Source of the DNA: Cryptomeria japonica | Lineage: Eukaryota > Streptophyta > Pinopsida > Cupressales > Cupressaceae | Length of the DNA stretch: 64,000 nucleotides | Assembly: GCF_030272615.1 (NCBI RefSeq) | Contig: NC_081406.1 | Coordinates: forward strand, 476,188,900-476,252,899 | Direction: 5' to 3' | Shown here: positions 44,341 to 56,035 of the stretch, in pieces | How the letters are laid out: each line of letters begins with the position of its first letter | Position numbering within the stretch: the stretch's first letter is position 1 | Program-made: the position numbers and the translations under genes | Notes under the pieces: generated by a model | Database searches by the model: none | Told to the model about the DNA's origin: nothing | What the model saw: only the letters and a program-made list of their open reading frames with translations

Positions 44341-45350
44341 TTATTCATCATCATATGCCTATATAATGATTTTATTTATAGAATCCATAGTATTTCCAGA
44401 GAATCCCAATGATAAGACAACTTTCAAAGTACAAATATTGAGACTTTCTCCTGCATCTATCAAGACTTGTTTTATGCAGTGTTCTTGGAGGAAAGCTTTA
44501 ATATGAAGTGGTGCATTGTGTGGTTGATGTGGAGATGTGTCATCTGCTTTAGTGAATTTAAGGCAATAAGGGGTAGAAAGGTGTCCCACCATGGCTTGAA
44601 ACTGGCCCACATTTAGATCAGTAGGAATATATGTTTGTTGCAAGATTTTGTTCAAAATATCCTTGTGCAAAGGTGAAATGTGCAAGAGTTCATGGATCAA
44701 AATGAGAGCGGGTGTCTTTCCCAATTTTGTCTACAAGGTCATATTAATTGTTGGATGATGATTTCATTTTGGATTTAGCACCTTGTAAAGTAACTTTACC
44801 CCATCAATTAGTAATAGTGCATTTGGGGGTTTTCCTTTATGGTTATGGTAGACACATGGTTGTTCACTTTGGTGATATGGTTGACAATGTAATCATAGTT
44901 CGCATTAGTGTAATTGGCATTATTTTCTATTTTAGGGGCCTTTCCTTTTATCATGTTTTGGAAATGGTTCCTTGTAAATTGCATTATCTTCATTAGAGGT
45001 ATAACCATCTACTTCTATTTTGTCATCATCAATAAGATCTTGAATGAGATTCTTCAATTTGTGACAATTGCTAGTCTTATGGCCCTTTCTCTTGTGATAT
45101 TCACAAAATTCATTGTCACTTCACCATGAAGGTTTTACCCTTGGCTCAAATGGTTGATTGTCTGGTATTGTAATGAGATTATTGGCAACCAAATTGATCA
45201 ATGCACTTTTAATTGACTCTCCCAAATGTGTGTACTTTCTTGGAGGTCCTGGTTCTCTTTGTGTATTGACTTAATTATTAGATGAACTAGGACCAGGAAA
45301 AATTATCATTGGTTTGACCATATTGGCATCGAAAACCTCATCATTAATGG
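44341..45350 (-). pseudogene. gypsy2 gag end and protease start, degenerate
   Basis: Near 45130-45060 the zinc-like motif CEYHKRKGHKTSNC matches gypsy1 CDFHQGRGHKTSNC. A following segment (45008-44808) is the gag-protease linker. The protease part (44724-44359) has DLNVGQFQAMVGHL and the active site VLIDAGESLNICTL, where the catalytic Asp is kept, in contrast to Asn in gypsy1. Stops and frame changes break the region. Confidence 0.8.
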
Positions 45351-45481
45351 TGAGTATAGTGACAATATTAATTGAATTAAATTCAATTAATATTGAGAAG
45401 AATGAAGGCTAACACAATTAAATTAATTAATTATGTAGGAGGGTTAAATTAATAAAAAAACAATTAATTTAAGCATCTACA
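45350..45481 (-). repeat. gypsy3 3' LTR remnant
   Basis: AT-rich sequence ending in GCATCTACA directly before a pyrimidine tract, the same junction type as gypsy1 at 529 (GTGACTACA). The left boundary with gypsy2 is not sharp (about 45345-45370), and only about 130 bases remain, or the LTR is truncated. Confidence 0.55.
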
Positions 45482-45495
45482 TTTTTCCCCTCTTT
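45482..45495 (-). promoter_or_regulatory. gypsy3 polypurine tract
   Basis: Coding strand reads AAAGAGGGGAAAAA next to the LTR end, the same position and style as in gypsy1. Confidence 0.6.
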
Positions 45496-46471
45496 TACGC
45501 TGCGACAAAAAATTGGCGGTGGGTAAAAGACAGAAGAAAGAGGATGCTCTGGCATAAAACGCAGGTGGTATATGACCCCTCAAGAATTTTTTAGAAATTT
45601 TTGAATTTTTTTTTGGAAAATTCTCGAAAAGGAGAAAAAAGATGGAGAATGATAAACAAATGAGAAAGAAAAGAAGAAATGGTTGAGGAAATGTGAGAAA
45701 AGATAGAAGAAGGGGAGAGGCAAAGGAGCAGGTCTGTGAGGGGGGCCATATAAGCCACATAGGGCCCAATGAAGGGTCATTGTTGCACATAGCTATTGGA
45801 GGAGAAGAGAGCCCAAAGAGAAGAAGGAGAGATGGATCACATTCCCACACATGAGCATCATGCAGAGAGGGTCCACCGACATCAGAGACCAGCCCACTAT
45901 GCTCCACCAGTATGTACGCCAAGCCTACTTTGTGATTTGGTAATTTAGGGTAAAATTTTAGGGCTAAAAATTAGGCTATAAGTTTAGCAGGGCAGACATG
46001 CTGATCGCCATTTTAGTGTGTGCGCCCCTAGGTTAGCATGAGCGTTGACAAATAGTGCCATTGCCCATGAGGTTTGGGGGATTTTGGGAGATTCAGGGTA
46101 GGCATACGCGTGTGGCGCGAGTGCCTGCACTGGTCAAGGGTAGGTTCTAGGTCTGGGGTGTAGGGGTGGGGTTTGGCACGTCTGACTGTGGCATAGTGCG
46201 AGCACCAAGGTTTTGGCACGTGCACTGAGTAAATCAATGCGAGCATCAGAAAGACTAGAAAATGAAGAAATAGAGAGGTAGAAGGGAAAAATTTGGATCA
46301 AAGGGTAATATGGATGCCCTGGACATGGGGTAGGGTAGAAATAGAGTAGAATAGGGTGGAACTTAGAAAGGATGACAAGAGTTAATGGAGTTATTTTCTT
46401 GAATGCAGGTGGACTTAGGACCACTGGCATCGAGGGAGAATTGATCGGTGATAATGAGCCTATATAGGTGA
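45496..46471. other. gypsy3 spacer, no gene recognised
   Basis: The first 150 bases resemble the gypsy1 sequence next to its polypurine tract (ATGCCCC/ATGACCCCTC and AAAATTCTCGAAAA-type strings). The rest has no family features; minus-strand open frames here (45464-45922, 46134-46430) are Pro/Ser/Phe-rich by composition. The 5' part of the plus-strand PMD gene may begin near 46400. Confidence 0.45.
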
Positions 46472-48540
46472 TTGGCGGTAAACAAGATAGAGATATTGAG
46501 TAGAGTGGGATTGGATTTTGTCAGACGATGGTCGAGGATCAGGGCACACACAACCATGATGACTGCGCAAGTGGAGAGGTGGGATAGTAGGACTTGTACC
46601 TTCCATCTTCCCATAGGAGAGGCTACTATCTTATTGTTGGACATGTGGAGGATCTTGGAGATCCCCTGTTAGCAATGTGGTTCCTAAGTATAGGCTAGAC
46701 GCAATAGATTTCTATCTACAGGAGGTTTTAGAGTGGGATGCGCTACCGATGGAGGACAAGACATAGATGCACTTAGGGAGAGTGATGGAGATTCAACACA
46801 TTCCACGATTGGTGCTTGTGATCCACGGATTCCTTAGTGGATGAGTGATGCCTGACTTGGGAGGACATGGGTTTCTGATTGGATGGAGTCAGTGTGTGTA
46901 CTATATGGTACACGATTGTGCAAAGTATGCATGGGGAGAAGCGATGCTCGTGCAACTGTATCATGATATTCATCTAGTTGTATATCAAGAGTATGTAAGT
47001 CTATCAACAAGGGTGACCTTGCTTCATATATGGGCATGGGAGCACATTGCAGTGACTCAGCCAGTTAGGGTATAAGACAAACAGTGATGATTCCCATATA
47101 TAGACTGATATAGGGGGTTGTTGCATTATACCAGGATGGGAGCTATATGGTTCTAGAGATGCATTTTTGTTGAGCTCATGGTGTTTACATGGAGACCATT
47201 TTTGGACAATGAGCGATGGAGAGGGGACTGGAAGCTACATTGGGAAGGAGTAGACATGTGGCTTTTTGGGAGGTTAGTATATTTCATGGAGTATTATACA
47301 CCATACAAGGTGGCCTGATAGTTTGGACAGCTCTAGGACATAGCGGGTAATGTGTCATTGTACCCATGACTGACACGAGAGGCAGGGATATGGGGGCAAA
47401 TTTTGAGCCCTTTGGAGGCTAGGACTAGCTTTAAGATAGAAACTTATATGGTTTGGGATGAGCGAAGGGGTGCGAGGGAGGATCCTGGTATGACAAGAGC
47501 CTATAGGTGCTAGTGGGAGGCCCACTAGCCAATGTGGTTGACCATTCCAGGGGTATTGGAGGATGATGAGCTTCAACCTTCAGTAGATGAGATAGTTGCA
47601 GGAGAGGAGGATGATCTTGCAGATAGAGTTACGGTGGGAGGAGGTGAGTGTGCCCTAGAGGTGGAGGAAAGAGTGGTGAGGAGGGGAGGAGCACGGGGGA
47701 GGGGACAACACCAGTTACCATAGGTGGCCATGCCAGTATAGGTGTAGGTACCAACTATAACTATAGGCCAGGTGGCAGGTGGAAGGACTGGGAGAGGGGG
47801 GGTGACAAGGAAATGCCTATGGACATCCCTGATGTACAAGTATAGATGCCAAAATGCAGATTGATGATAGGGTATCTCGGGAGGAGCATGAGGGGATCAT
47901 ATAGGAGAGAGAGACACAACTAGGACAAGAGTGCAGACCCTTGAGGAGGAGATTCAGGTGGAGAGAGTGAGGGTGGATAGCCTGCAGGTTGAGGTGGGGA
48001 GACTACAGAGGGAGGTGGAAGATTTGACAAAGAGCCTTCAGATGGCTTAGATAGAGGTGGAGGACTTGCAGAGGGAGGGGGAGGATGCGAAGAGGATATT
48101 GGAGGAGGCCCAAATGGGGACAATTATTGGAGAGTTGTAGAGTACACTTTAGTAGCAAGATGAGGAGCTAGAGAGTCTCTAGGCCAAAGTCTAGAGGGTA
48201 GAGGCAGATGTGACTCACCTATGGGGAGAGAGGGATATAATGCGACATATGCTAGTCCCTGCAGGGCTAAGTCAGATGTACACAGATATGATGCAACAAT
48301 GAGATAGGGAAAAGAGAGTAGGGAAAGATGTTGTATACTATAGAAGATTATACCATAGAGTCATCCTAGCTAAGCAGAGGACAACATCATAGATAGAGAG
48401 TATGTGATCGCACATGACATATAGTCAGAGTCAATAGACAGGGGGGTTAGTGGGTCTAAGGCCACTGAGGACAGAGGGTGCAGGACCATCCAGAGGAGGA
48501 GGGGATGAGGAGCGGGGTGAAGAGATAGGGGATAGCTCCA
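46472..48540 (+). pseudogene. Plant-mobile-domain (PMD) protein with coiled-coil tail, degenerate, antisense in gypsy3
   Basis: FHLPIGEATILLLDMWRILEIP (split here: FHLPIGEATI, then LLLDMWRILEIP; 46600-46669) matches the FHLP.GE.TITL.D...LG.P signature of the aminotransferase-like plant mobile domain. In another frame (46845-47075) YAWGEAMLVQLYHDI and LLHIWAWEHIAVTQP match the later LY...LL..WAWEH part of the same domain. After about 47530 an acidic segment (LEDDELQPSVDEIV) and then a long Glu/Leu/Arg-rich coiled-coil-like stretch (EVGRLQREVEDLTKSLQ near 48000) reach about 48540. Stops and frame changes throughout. PMD proteins occur both as host silencing factors (MAIN/MAIL) and inside plant transposons. 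Confidence 0.7.
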
Positions 48541-48901
48541 TGTGACATTGCATATTATTTTGACCCTTCAGGGAAGCCATTGTACCATGATTGTCATATA
48601 CATTTTTGAGATATATATGATATATGATTTTTGGCGACATATATGTATGTATGTACTTTTTTATGGACATTATGATGGATATTATTTATTGTTGTATGAT
48701 GTGATGTATTGATGATGATTATGCATATGTTGTGTTGACCTATTTATGATGTAGGATGGATTCTTATATATGCATGTGCTTATGATATGTTACTGACACC
48801 TTGACGGATGCACAATGATTATGTAGCCTTATATAAGCTATATGGATATATATTTTAGATTTTATGATGCATGTTATTAAATTTTTGATGCATGATGTAT
48901 T
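48541..48901. other. gypsy3 spacer left of copia2
   Basis: T- and ATG-rich sequence with many TATGATG-like strings; no coding features seen. It ends in GTATT, which is probably the left copy of the copia2 target duplication. Confidence 0.5.
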
Positions 48902-49980
48902 TGTTGGTATTATAGATGTGTTGCATTGGTTTTGTCATTGATTTCAACACTTGTCAACACTTATCCTTGTGGAGATATTTGGTTATGTTCACTGGCATGT
49001 TCAGTGACTTATGCATAGTCACTGGTATTTGGTTCACCGGCAGGTTATACTGTTCACCGACACTAAGGATGATCTGTTATCATCTAGAGATTACTTGTTT
49101 ATGTCAAAGACATTATTTGGACACTTGGTTTTGGTGATTTGATTATTGATACAATCACGTTTGCATATTTGTTGTTACCGACAAATAGGTCTAGGTTATG
49201 GACCGACAAGCATTATCTATTCCAGATCAGCATGACACATTATGGAGATGTTTTATTGATTGGTTATTATTGTAAATGCATTGAGCCAACATCATGCATC
49301 ACATATTGATTCATTTGTAATTTATTTTATTGTAATATCTTAGTGAGCTGACCTACACATTTTGTCTTAGGTTTTGGTATATATGTAAGATCTTATTTAT
49401 GAGATTATGTAGAGGATTGTGGAAAAAGGATTGTAATAAGGTATATGTGAATATAAGTAGAGCTATACACAAAGACGTAATTTGAAGATTCAAGGAAGGT
49501 ATGAGGAAGACAATCAAAGCTTAACCAGTACTAAATCCAACATATGAAGATGGTATTTTGAGCAGTACATTATCATTGGATTTAACCATCCAATTGTAGC
49601 CAGTGTGACTCCCATTTTGTGTTTGAGCAGTGAGCTCTAGGCAGTTGGCCTTTCAGCATGTGTAGACCCCATTTGTACACACATACTATCTATAGTAGTA
49701 TCATCTAATTGTGGGTAAGGTTTCCCACCGTGGTTTTTCCCCTTATAGGGTTTCCACATACAAATAACTGTGTTATATGTTGTGTATGTTCTTTGTCTTT
49801 CTGTTTCATGCATTAAACTTTATTGGTATTGTTATTATTACTCAAACTGTCTACCGACACTAAGTTTGGTTTACCGGTATTATGCACTAAGTTTGGTTAA
49901 GTTATATTTGGGTTGAAATTAATAGATAACTGATTCACCCCCCCCCCCCCCCCACTCTCAGTTGCCTCTGAGTCCTAACA
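48902..49980 (+). repeat. copia2 5' LTR (1079 bp)
   Basis: TGTTGG...CTAACA ends, repeated at 54566-55637. Shares layout with the copia1 LTR, including TTACCGGTATT strings, a TATA-like TATATAT at 49378-49384 and a run of 16 C near the end. Confidence 0.93.
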
Positions 49981-49982
49981 AT

Positions 49983-49994
49983 TGGTATCAGAGC
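49983..49994 (+). promoter_or_regulatory. copia2 primer-binding site
   Basis: TGGTATCAGAGC two bases after the 5' LTR, complementary to initiator methionine tRNA. Confidence 0.95.
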
Positions 49995-50037
49995 CAAGTC
50001 CTCTTTTTGCAAAAGTTTAATAGCTTAAGGAGATTCT

Positions 50038-50980
50038 ATGGAAACTAACTATTTCAGGAAGGACAGTCTGAAGCTTGATGAAACTAACTATGGTATATGG
50101 AAGATCGGAATGGAGACTCATCCGAATTGCATTGGAAAAGACATATGGGATGTTACAAAGAATGGCTATGTTGGTCCTACTCAAAGTCAACCTAATCCAC
50201 CAACCTTGGCCAAAGATCAGGAGAATGATTGCAAAGCAAGAGAAGCACTTTTGAGTGCATTATCAGATCAACAAATCATGGGATTATCAGACCGATCTAC
50301 TACTAAAGCTATTTGGGATAAATTATAGACATTGAATGAAGGTGATACCACTGTCAAAATTGCAAAACTAGAATGCTTCCAGGTCAGGTATGAAAATCTA
50401 AAATTGGAAGAAGATGAAAGGATTTCTGCTTTTATGGAAAGAGAATGAAATTGTTTTGGGTATACAATGTTGTGGAGGATCCTTAAGTGAAGATGAAATT
50501 GTTTCTAAAGTTTTAAGAGCATTGCCACCAACATGCAATATTTAAGGTAACTGCTATTAATGAATTGAGAACAATGCCTTATGCATCAGTATCTAGAGAT
50601 ACTTTGGTTGGAAACCTTTCAGCTTTTGAACTTGAGGAAGTTGGTCCTATTGCTACAATTAAGATAGATTTGGCTTTCAAAGCTTCATCATTTGCAGCAT
50701 CATCATCATCATCTAAAAAATCTGATTGGAAAGCACTCTATGCTAGAGAACTTGAAAAAATTAGAAGAGAGAATGAAGAACTTGAAGAGCTTGAAGCATT
50801 ATTTGCAAGGAAAATGTGTAAAGGTCCAGTTGGAAGTAAGTATGAAGTTAAAGCACCATTTAAATATTTTAACTGCAATAAAATTGGTCATATGGCATCT
50901 AGGTGTCCTAATAGACATGCAAGATTGAAAGAAGAAGCTAAAAGAACATACAAGCCTAACCCTGAATATCAGAGATACAG
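50038..50980 (+). pseudogene. copia2 gag, degenerate
   Basis: The ATG at 50038 opens METNYFRKDSLKLDETNYG, the copia gag start. A TAG follows KAIWDKL near 50326, and an indel near 50450-50550 moves the frame; from 50565 the reading frame is that of the rest of the polyprotein. The zinc knuckle reads YFNCNKIGHMASRC: its first Cys is Tyr, so the C-x2-C-x4-H-x4-C pattern is damaged. The upstream Lys/Glu-rich stretch (ELEELEALFARKM) is present in all three copia elements. Gag builds the virus-like particle. Confidence 0.88.
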
Positions 50981-52388
50981 ATTTAAGAAAAATAGAGACA
51001 AATCATGTTACTATGTTGATGAAGGAGTTATTGATGATTCTAATGAGGAACCGACAGACAATGGATGGGATTTTGTTGCAATAATAGAAGATCAACCGAC
51101 ACCTACTGTTCAACTAGTAGAACATGCCCTGGCAGCTAAAATTGAAGAAATAGATGAATGGATCATTGATTCCGGATGTTCACATCATATGATTGGTGAT
51201 AAAAGTAAATTCTTAACCTTTCAGGAATACAATGGAGGTCTAGTAAGATTTAGAGATGACAAAGCTTGTTTGATTAGAGGAAAAGGCACTATATCTTTTG
51301 ATGGTAAGCACAATACTGATAATGTTTACTATATTGAAGGTTTGAAGCATAATCTTTTGAGTGTTGGTCAATTAGTTGAAAAAGGATTTCAATTACAATT
51401 CAATAATGGTAAATGCAAAATCATGAATAGAACTGGCTTGGAAATTGTAACCAAAAATCAGACTAGAGGTACTATCTTTCATTTGAATAACAATGAGAAG
51501 ACATGCTTGATTGCACATATTGATGAAAGTTGGTTATGGCATAAGAGACTGTGTCATGTAAATTTTGATTGCATTGTGAAAATTAGTACAACTAAGGCAG
51601 TAAGGGATTTACCTAAGATTGTTAAACCTCACAATCCGATATGTAAGGAATGTCAATTTGGAAAGCAAGTTAGAGAAACTTTTAAGAGTATTCCAGAAAA
51701 ATCCAGTAATGTTCTTGACTTAATTCATACTGATTTATGTGGTCCAACAAGAACTAGAAGTTTACAAGGAGATAGATATTTTATGCTAATCATTGATGAT
51801 TATTCTAGAATGTGTTGGGTTACTTTTCTCAGGGAGAAATCAGAAGCTTTTGGGAAATTCAAACTATTCAAGGTTATGATAGAGAATGACACCGGTAAGA
51901 AAATCAAATGTTTGAGATCAGATCAAGGAGGTGAATTCACATCTAAGGAATTTAATAAATTCTCTGAAGTGAATGGAATCAGAAGACAATTATTAGCACC
52001 TCGGACACCCAAGTAAAATGGAGTTGTGGAAAGGAAGAACAAAACTATTTTGGATACAACTAGAAGCCTGATATCAGAAGCAAACCTACCTCATATGTAT
52101 TGGAGAGAAGTAGTCAATACAACCGTTTATACATTCAACAGAGTTCACATCAAAGGTGAAACTAGTAAGACCCCTAATGAACTATGGTTTGGTAATACTC
52201 CTACTCTTAAATATTTTAGAATATTTGGAAGCAAATGTTATATTAGGAGAGATGATTATATTGGCAAATTTGAGCCTAGAAGTGATGAAGGAATATTTCT
52301 TGGTTATTCATCTAAGAGAAAGGCATATAGATGTTTTAACAAGAGATTGCAGAAAATCATTGAAAGTGCAAATGTGAAGATTGATTAA
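50981..52388 (+). pseudogene. copia2 protease and integrase, degenerate
   Basis: Protease active site WIIDSGCSHHM is intact (D-S-G). GAG-pre-integrase zinc residues are in LWHKRLCHVNF and CKECQFGKQ. Integrase core positions LIHTDLCGP, LRSDQGGEFTS and GVVERKNKTI are all kept; the stretch between them is broken by a TAA at 52014-52016, where the family has a Gln in a TPQHNG context. C-terminal GKFEPRSDEGIFLGYSS follows, and a stop closes the frame at 52386. Confidence 0.9.
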
Positions 52389-54188
52389 TAGTTTAGAAGG
52401 TCTATGGACTCTGAACCAGTAGTTGAGATAATAAAAAATGAACCTACAATAAGTACACTGGTACAAAATGTTGACCCAGTCACACCGACATCATCTGAGA
52501 ATTCCACAGTGACTGAAGAACAGTAGCAAGTAAATACACCCAAGTATGTAAGATTGAATCACTCTGAAAGTCAGATAATTGGGAATAAGTATCAAGGAGT
52601 TATGACTAGAGGAAGACTGGCAAATGAAGAGGTATGTCTAATTTCTCAAATTGAACCAGCAACTATTAATGAGGCATGTGAAGATAAACATTGGATTAAA
52701 GCTATGGAAGATGAATTGGAACAAATTGAAAAGAATAACACATGGACATTGGTTCCCCAGCCTAAAAAAAAAAATGCAATTGGAACTAAATAGGTATTCA
52801 GAAATAAAATTAATGAAGATGGTAACGTAATCAGAAATAGAACAAGATTAGTGTGTAAGGGATATTCATAGAAAGAAGGAATTGATGACAATGAAACCTT
52901 TGCACCGGTAGCTAGAATTGAGGTAGTCAGATTATTATTAGCTTTTGCAACACACAAGAACTATAAAGTATATCAAATGGATGTTAAATGTGCATTTTTT
53001 AATGGTGATCTTGAAGAGGAAGTTTACATTGAACAACCTAATGGAATTTCTTTGACAAATGACAAAGATATGGTTTGCATGTTAAGGAAAGCTTTATATG
53101 GATTGAAGCAAGCTCCTAGAGCTTGGTATGCAAGATTGGACAAATATCTTTTGAAGCTTGGTTACACTAAAGGTAATGTTGACAACAAGTTATATTAAAA
53201 AGTGACTAATGATGACATCGTGGTTATTGAAGTTTTTGTTGATGATATTATTTTTGGAGGAGAAGATGGATTGTGTAAAGACTTTTCTAATAAGATGTAG
53301 GAAGAATTTGAAATGTTTATGATTGGGGAGATAAAATTCTTTTTAGGATTGCAGATTTCATAGACTGATAAAGGTATATTCATAAATAAATCAAAGTACT
53401 TGAAGGAATTATTTAAGAAATTTGGCATGGAAAACTCTAAACCGGTAAGTACACCTATGACTACAACTGATAAACTATAATTGAAGGATGAATCAACACC
53501 TGTTAATTCAACAAGATACAAGTCTATGATAGGAGGTTTAATGTATTTGACACAAACAAGACTTGATATTATGAATGTAGTATGTATTGTTTCAAGAGTT
53601 CAGAGTAATCCTAAGGAAAATCATGAATCAGCAGTAAAAAGGATTTTTTGGTACCTACAAGGCACAACAAATCTTGGTTTATGGTATCCTAAAGATAAAA
53701 TTTTTGATTTATGTGCATACACAGATGCAAATTGGGTAGGAGATGTAGATGACAGAAAAAGCACCACCAGCAGAGCATTTTTTCTTGGCAGCAGACTAAT
53801 TTCATGGTTGAGCAAGAAACAAAGTTGTACATCTCTATCAACAACAGAATCAAAATATGTTGCATCAATAACTAATTATACACAGGTATTATGGATTAAG
53901 AAAATGTTGAAGGACATAAAGGTAAAATGCAAAGAACTTGTAATCATTTACTGTGATAATATGGCAGCAATTGATATATCAAAGAATCTGGTATTTCACT
54001 CTAAAACTAAACATATTTCTATCAAATTCAATTTTCTGAAAGAGAATGTTGAAGCAAAAGAAGTGAAATTGGTTTACGTGAATACTAAAGAGAAGATTGC
54101 AGATATCTTTACTAAACCTTTGCCTAAGAAAACTTTTGAATATCTAAGAGAGCGGCTTGGAGCTATACCCTCATTGGTAGAAACTTAG
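52389..54188 (+). pseudogene. copia2 reverse transcriptase and RNase H, degenerate
   Basis: RT landmarks: HWIKAMEDELEQIEKNNTW, a GTK*VFR block where the family Trp codon is TAG, VYQMDVKCAFFNGDLEEE, LYGLKQAPRAWY and VFVDDIIFGGED near 53240. RNase H landmarks: YTDANWVGDVDDRKS (catalytic Asp kept), STTESKY, IYCDNMAAIDISKN and KIADIFTKPLPKKTF, ending at the TAG at 54186-54188. All in one frame, with stops near 52386, 52527, 52792, 52870, 53198, 53298 and 53360 and one near 53479. RNase H from 53481 to 54188 is uninterrupted. Confidence 0.92.
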
Positions 54189-54267
54189 ACACTTGGAGCA
54201 TGGCATCAGACTGACAGAATTAATAGAGAAATCTTTTTCCAGCTTTGATGAAGGAGAGCTACTTCTT

Positions 54268-54564
54268 AGGGGGAGTAGATAGAATAAATTTGGTTATAAC
54301 AATTGGTATTTATAATAAGTTCTATGAACTGATTGTAATGCTTTGGCATTTGATGTCAAAGGGGGAGAGATATCTATGGAAAAACACATTATCTTTTGGG
54401 GAGAGATTATTTATTGGGGGAAAGATTGTTACTCTCTGTATCTATATTTTGATTTTTGGTTAATGATCTCCTTGGGAGATTATTGGTTTTTGGTTTTTGG
54501 TATCTCTGCTTTGGCACTTAGATGGTTTTCCATCTTGTGTTGCCATCAATGCCAAAGGGGGAGA
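54268..54564 (+). promoter_or_regulatory. Multiplied polypurine tracts of copia2
   Basis: AAAGGGGGAGA (54554-54564) abuts the 3' LTR; similar runs lie near 54270, 54357, 54398 and 54413, as in copia1. Confidence 0.72.
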
Positions 54565-54565
54565 T

Positions 54566-55637
54566 TGTTGGTATTATGGATGTGTTTCATTGGTTTTTTC
54601 ATTGATGTCAACACTTGTCAACACTTATCCTTGTGGAGATATTTGGTTATGTTCATCGGCATGTTCAGTGACTTATGCACAGTCACTGGTATCTGGTTCA
54701 TCAGCAAGTTATATTGTTCACCGACACTGAGGATGATCTGTTATCATCTGGAGATTACTTGGTTATGTAGAAGACATTGTTTGGACACTTGGTTTTGGTG
54801 ATTTTACTATTGGTACAATCAAGTTTGCATATTTGCTGTTACCGGCAAATAGGTCTAGGTTATGGATTGGCAAGCATTATCTATTCCAGATCAGCATGGC
54901 ACGTTATGGAGATGTTTTATTGATTGGTTATTATTGTAAATGCATTGAGCCAACATCATCCATTGCATATTGATTCATTTGTAATTGATTTTAATGTAAT
55001 ATCTTAGTGAGCCGACCTACAGATTTTGTCTTAGGTTTTGGTATATATGTAAGATCTCATTTATGAGATTATGCAACGGATTGTGGAAAAAGGATTGTAA
55101 TAAGGTATATGTGAATATAAGAAAAGCTATACACATAGACATCATTTGAAGATTCAAGGAAGGTATGAGGAAGACAATCAGAGCTTAACCGGTACTGAAT
55201 CCAGCATATGAAGATGCTATTTTGAGTAGTACATTATCTTTGGATTTAACCATCCAATTATAGTCAGTGTGACTCCCATTTTGTGTTTGAGCAATGAGCT
55301 CTAGGCAGTTGGCCTTTCTGCATGTGCAGACCCCATTTGTACACACATATTATCTGCAGTAGTATCATCTGATTGTGGGTATAGTTTTCCACTGTGGTTT
55401 TTCCCCTTACAGGGTTTCCACATACAAATAATTGTGTTATGTGTTGTGTATGTTATTTGCCTTTTAGTTTCATGCATTAAACATTACCGGTTCTATTATT
55501 ATCTGTCAAACTGTCTACCGGCACTAAGTTTGGTTTACCGGTATTATGCACTAAGTCTGGTTAAGTTATATTTGGGTTGAAATTAATAGATAATTGATTC
55601 ACCCCGCCCCCCTTTTAGTTGCCTCCGGGTCCTAACA
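54566..55637 (+). repeat. copia2 3' LTR (1072 bp)
   Basis: Copy of 48902-49980. Its poly-C tract is interrupted by a G and shorter. It ends CTAACA at 55637 and is followed by ATATT, the right copy of the target duplication. Confidence 0.93.
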
Positions 55638-55854
55638 ATATTATTTTTGGATTTTCTGATGATTTTGAAGAAAAGAAGGATTTACATTATACCATGCATA
55701 GTTTCTCTTCGTTTGTAATGGACTAAAATTTGAAAATGTATAATATGATTACATAGATTAATATATAATGAATATGTAGACTATGATGGATAATGCACCT
55801 TAAGTGAATAATACAACAAAATTTGTAATGTAAGCTAAGTGATGGACACACCAT

Positions 55855-56035
55855 ACAAAATAAAAATGAATAATGCACCACATAAAATTAAAATGAATAA
55901 TGCACCGGGCAAACTAAAATAAATAATGAAAAATACACTAGACAAACTAAAATGAACAATGCACTGCACAAAATAAAAATGAATAATACACCACAAAAAA
56001 TAAAAATGAATAAGGCACCTATATGGACAATGCAC
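55855..56035. repeat. Tandem array of six AT-rich units of 26-33 bp
   Basis: Units with the core AAATGAATAATGCACC (variants AAATGAACAATGCACT, AATGAATAATACACC, AATGAATAAGGCACC) follow one another with lengths of 26-33 bases. Single diverged copies lie just outside (GATAATGCACC near 55790). Confidence 0.75.

Larger units (their letters stand above)
42704..45350 (-). mobile_element. Ty3/gypsy fragment gypsy2, relative of gypsy1
   Basis: The minus strand carries the end of gag, the protease and the protease-RT linker in the same order as gypsy1 and with recognisable protein similarity. The left side is interrupted by copia3 inside the linker (the homologous point in gypsy1 is about 6250). The right side ends within gag at about 45350, where LTR-like sequence of gypsy3 begins. 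RT and integrase of this copy are not in the window. Confidence 0.85.
48902..55637 (+). mobile_element. Ty1/copia LTR retrotransposon copia2, same family as copia1
   Basis: 5' LTR 48902-49980, methionine-type primer site, gag, protease, integrase, RT, RNase H, clustered polypurine tracts, 3' LTR 54566-55637. Flanks are GTATT on the left and ATATT on the right, a 5-bp duplication with one transition. From 50565 to 54188 the frame is constant, with several stops. Over the first ~225 LTR bases I count about 18-19 differences between the two LTRs (about 8 percent, by eye), so it looks somewhat older than copia1. Confidence 0.94.

Noticed and set aside
45464-45922. A 152-codon minus-strand open frame with Phe/Leu/Ser-rich composition next to the gypsy3 polypurine tract.
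   Set aside because: It overlaps the polypurine tract and LTR edge and has no family features; hydrophobic look comes from T-rich sequence.
47920-48123. Pro/Ser-rich minus-strand open frame.
   Set aside because: It is the complement of the Glu/Gly-rich coiled-coil stretch of the plus-strand PMD pseudogene.
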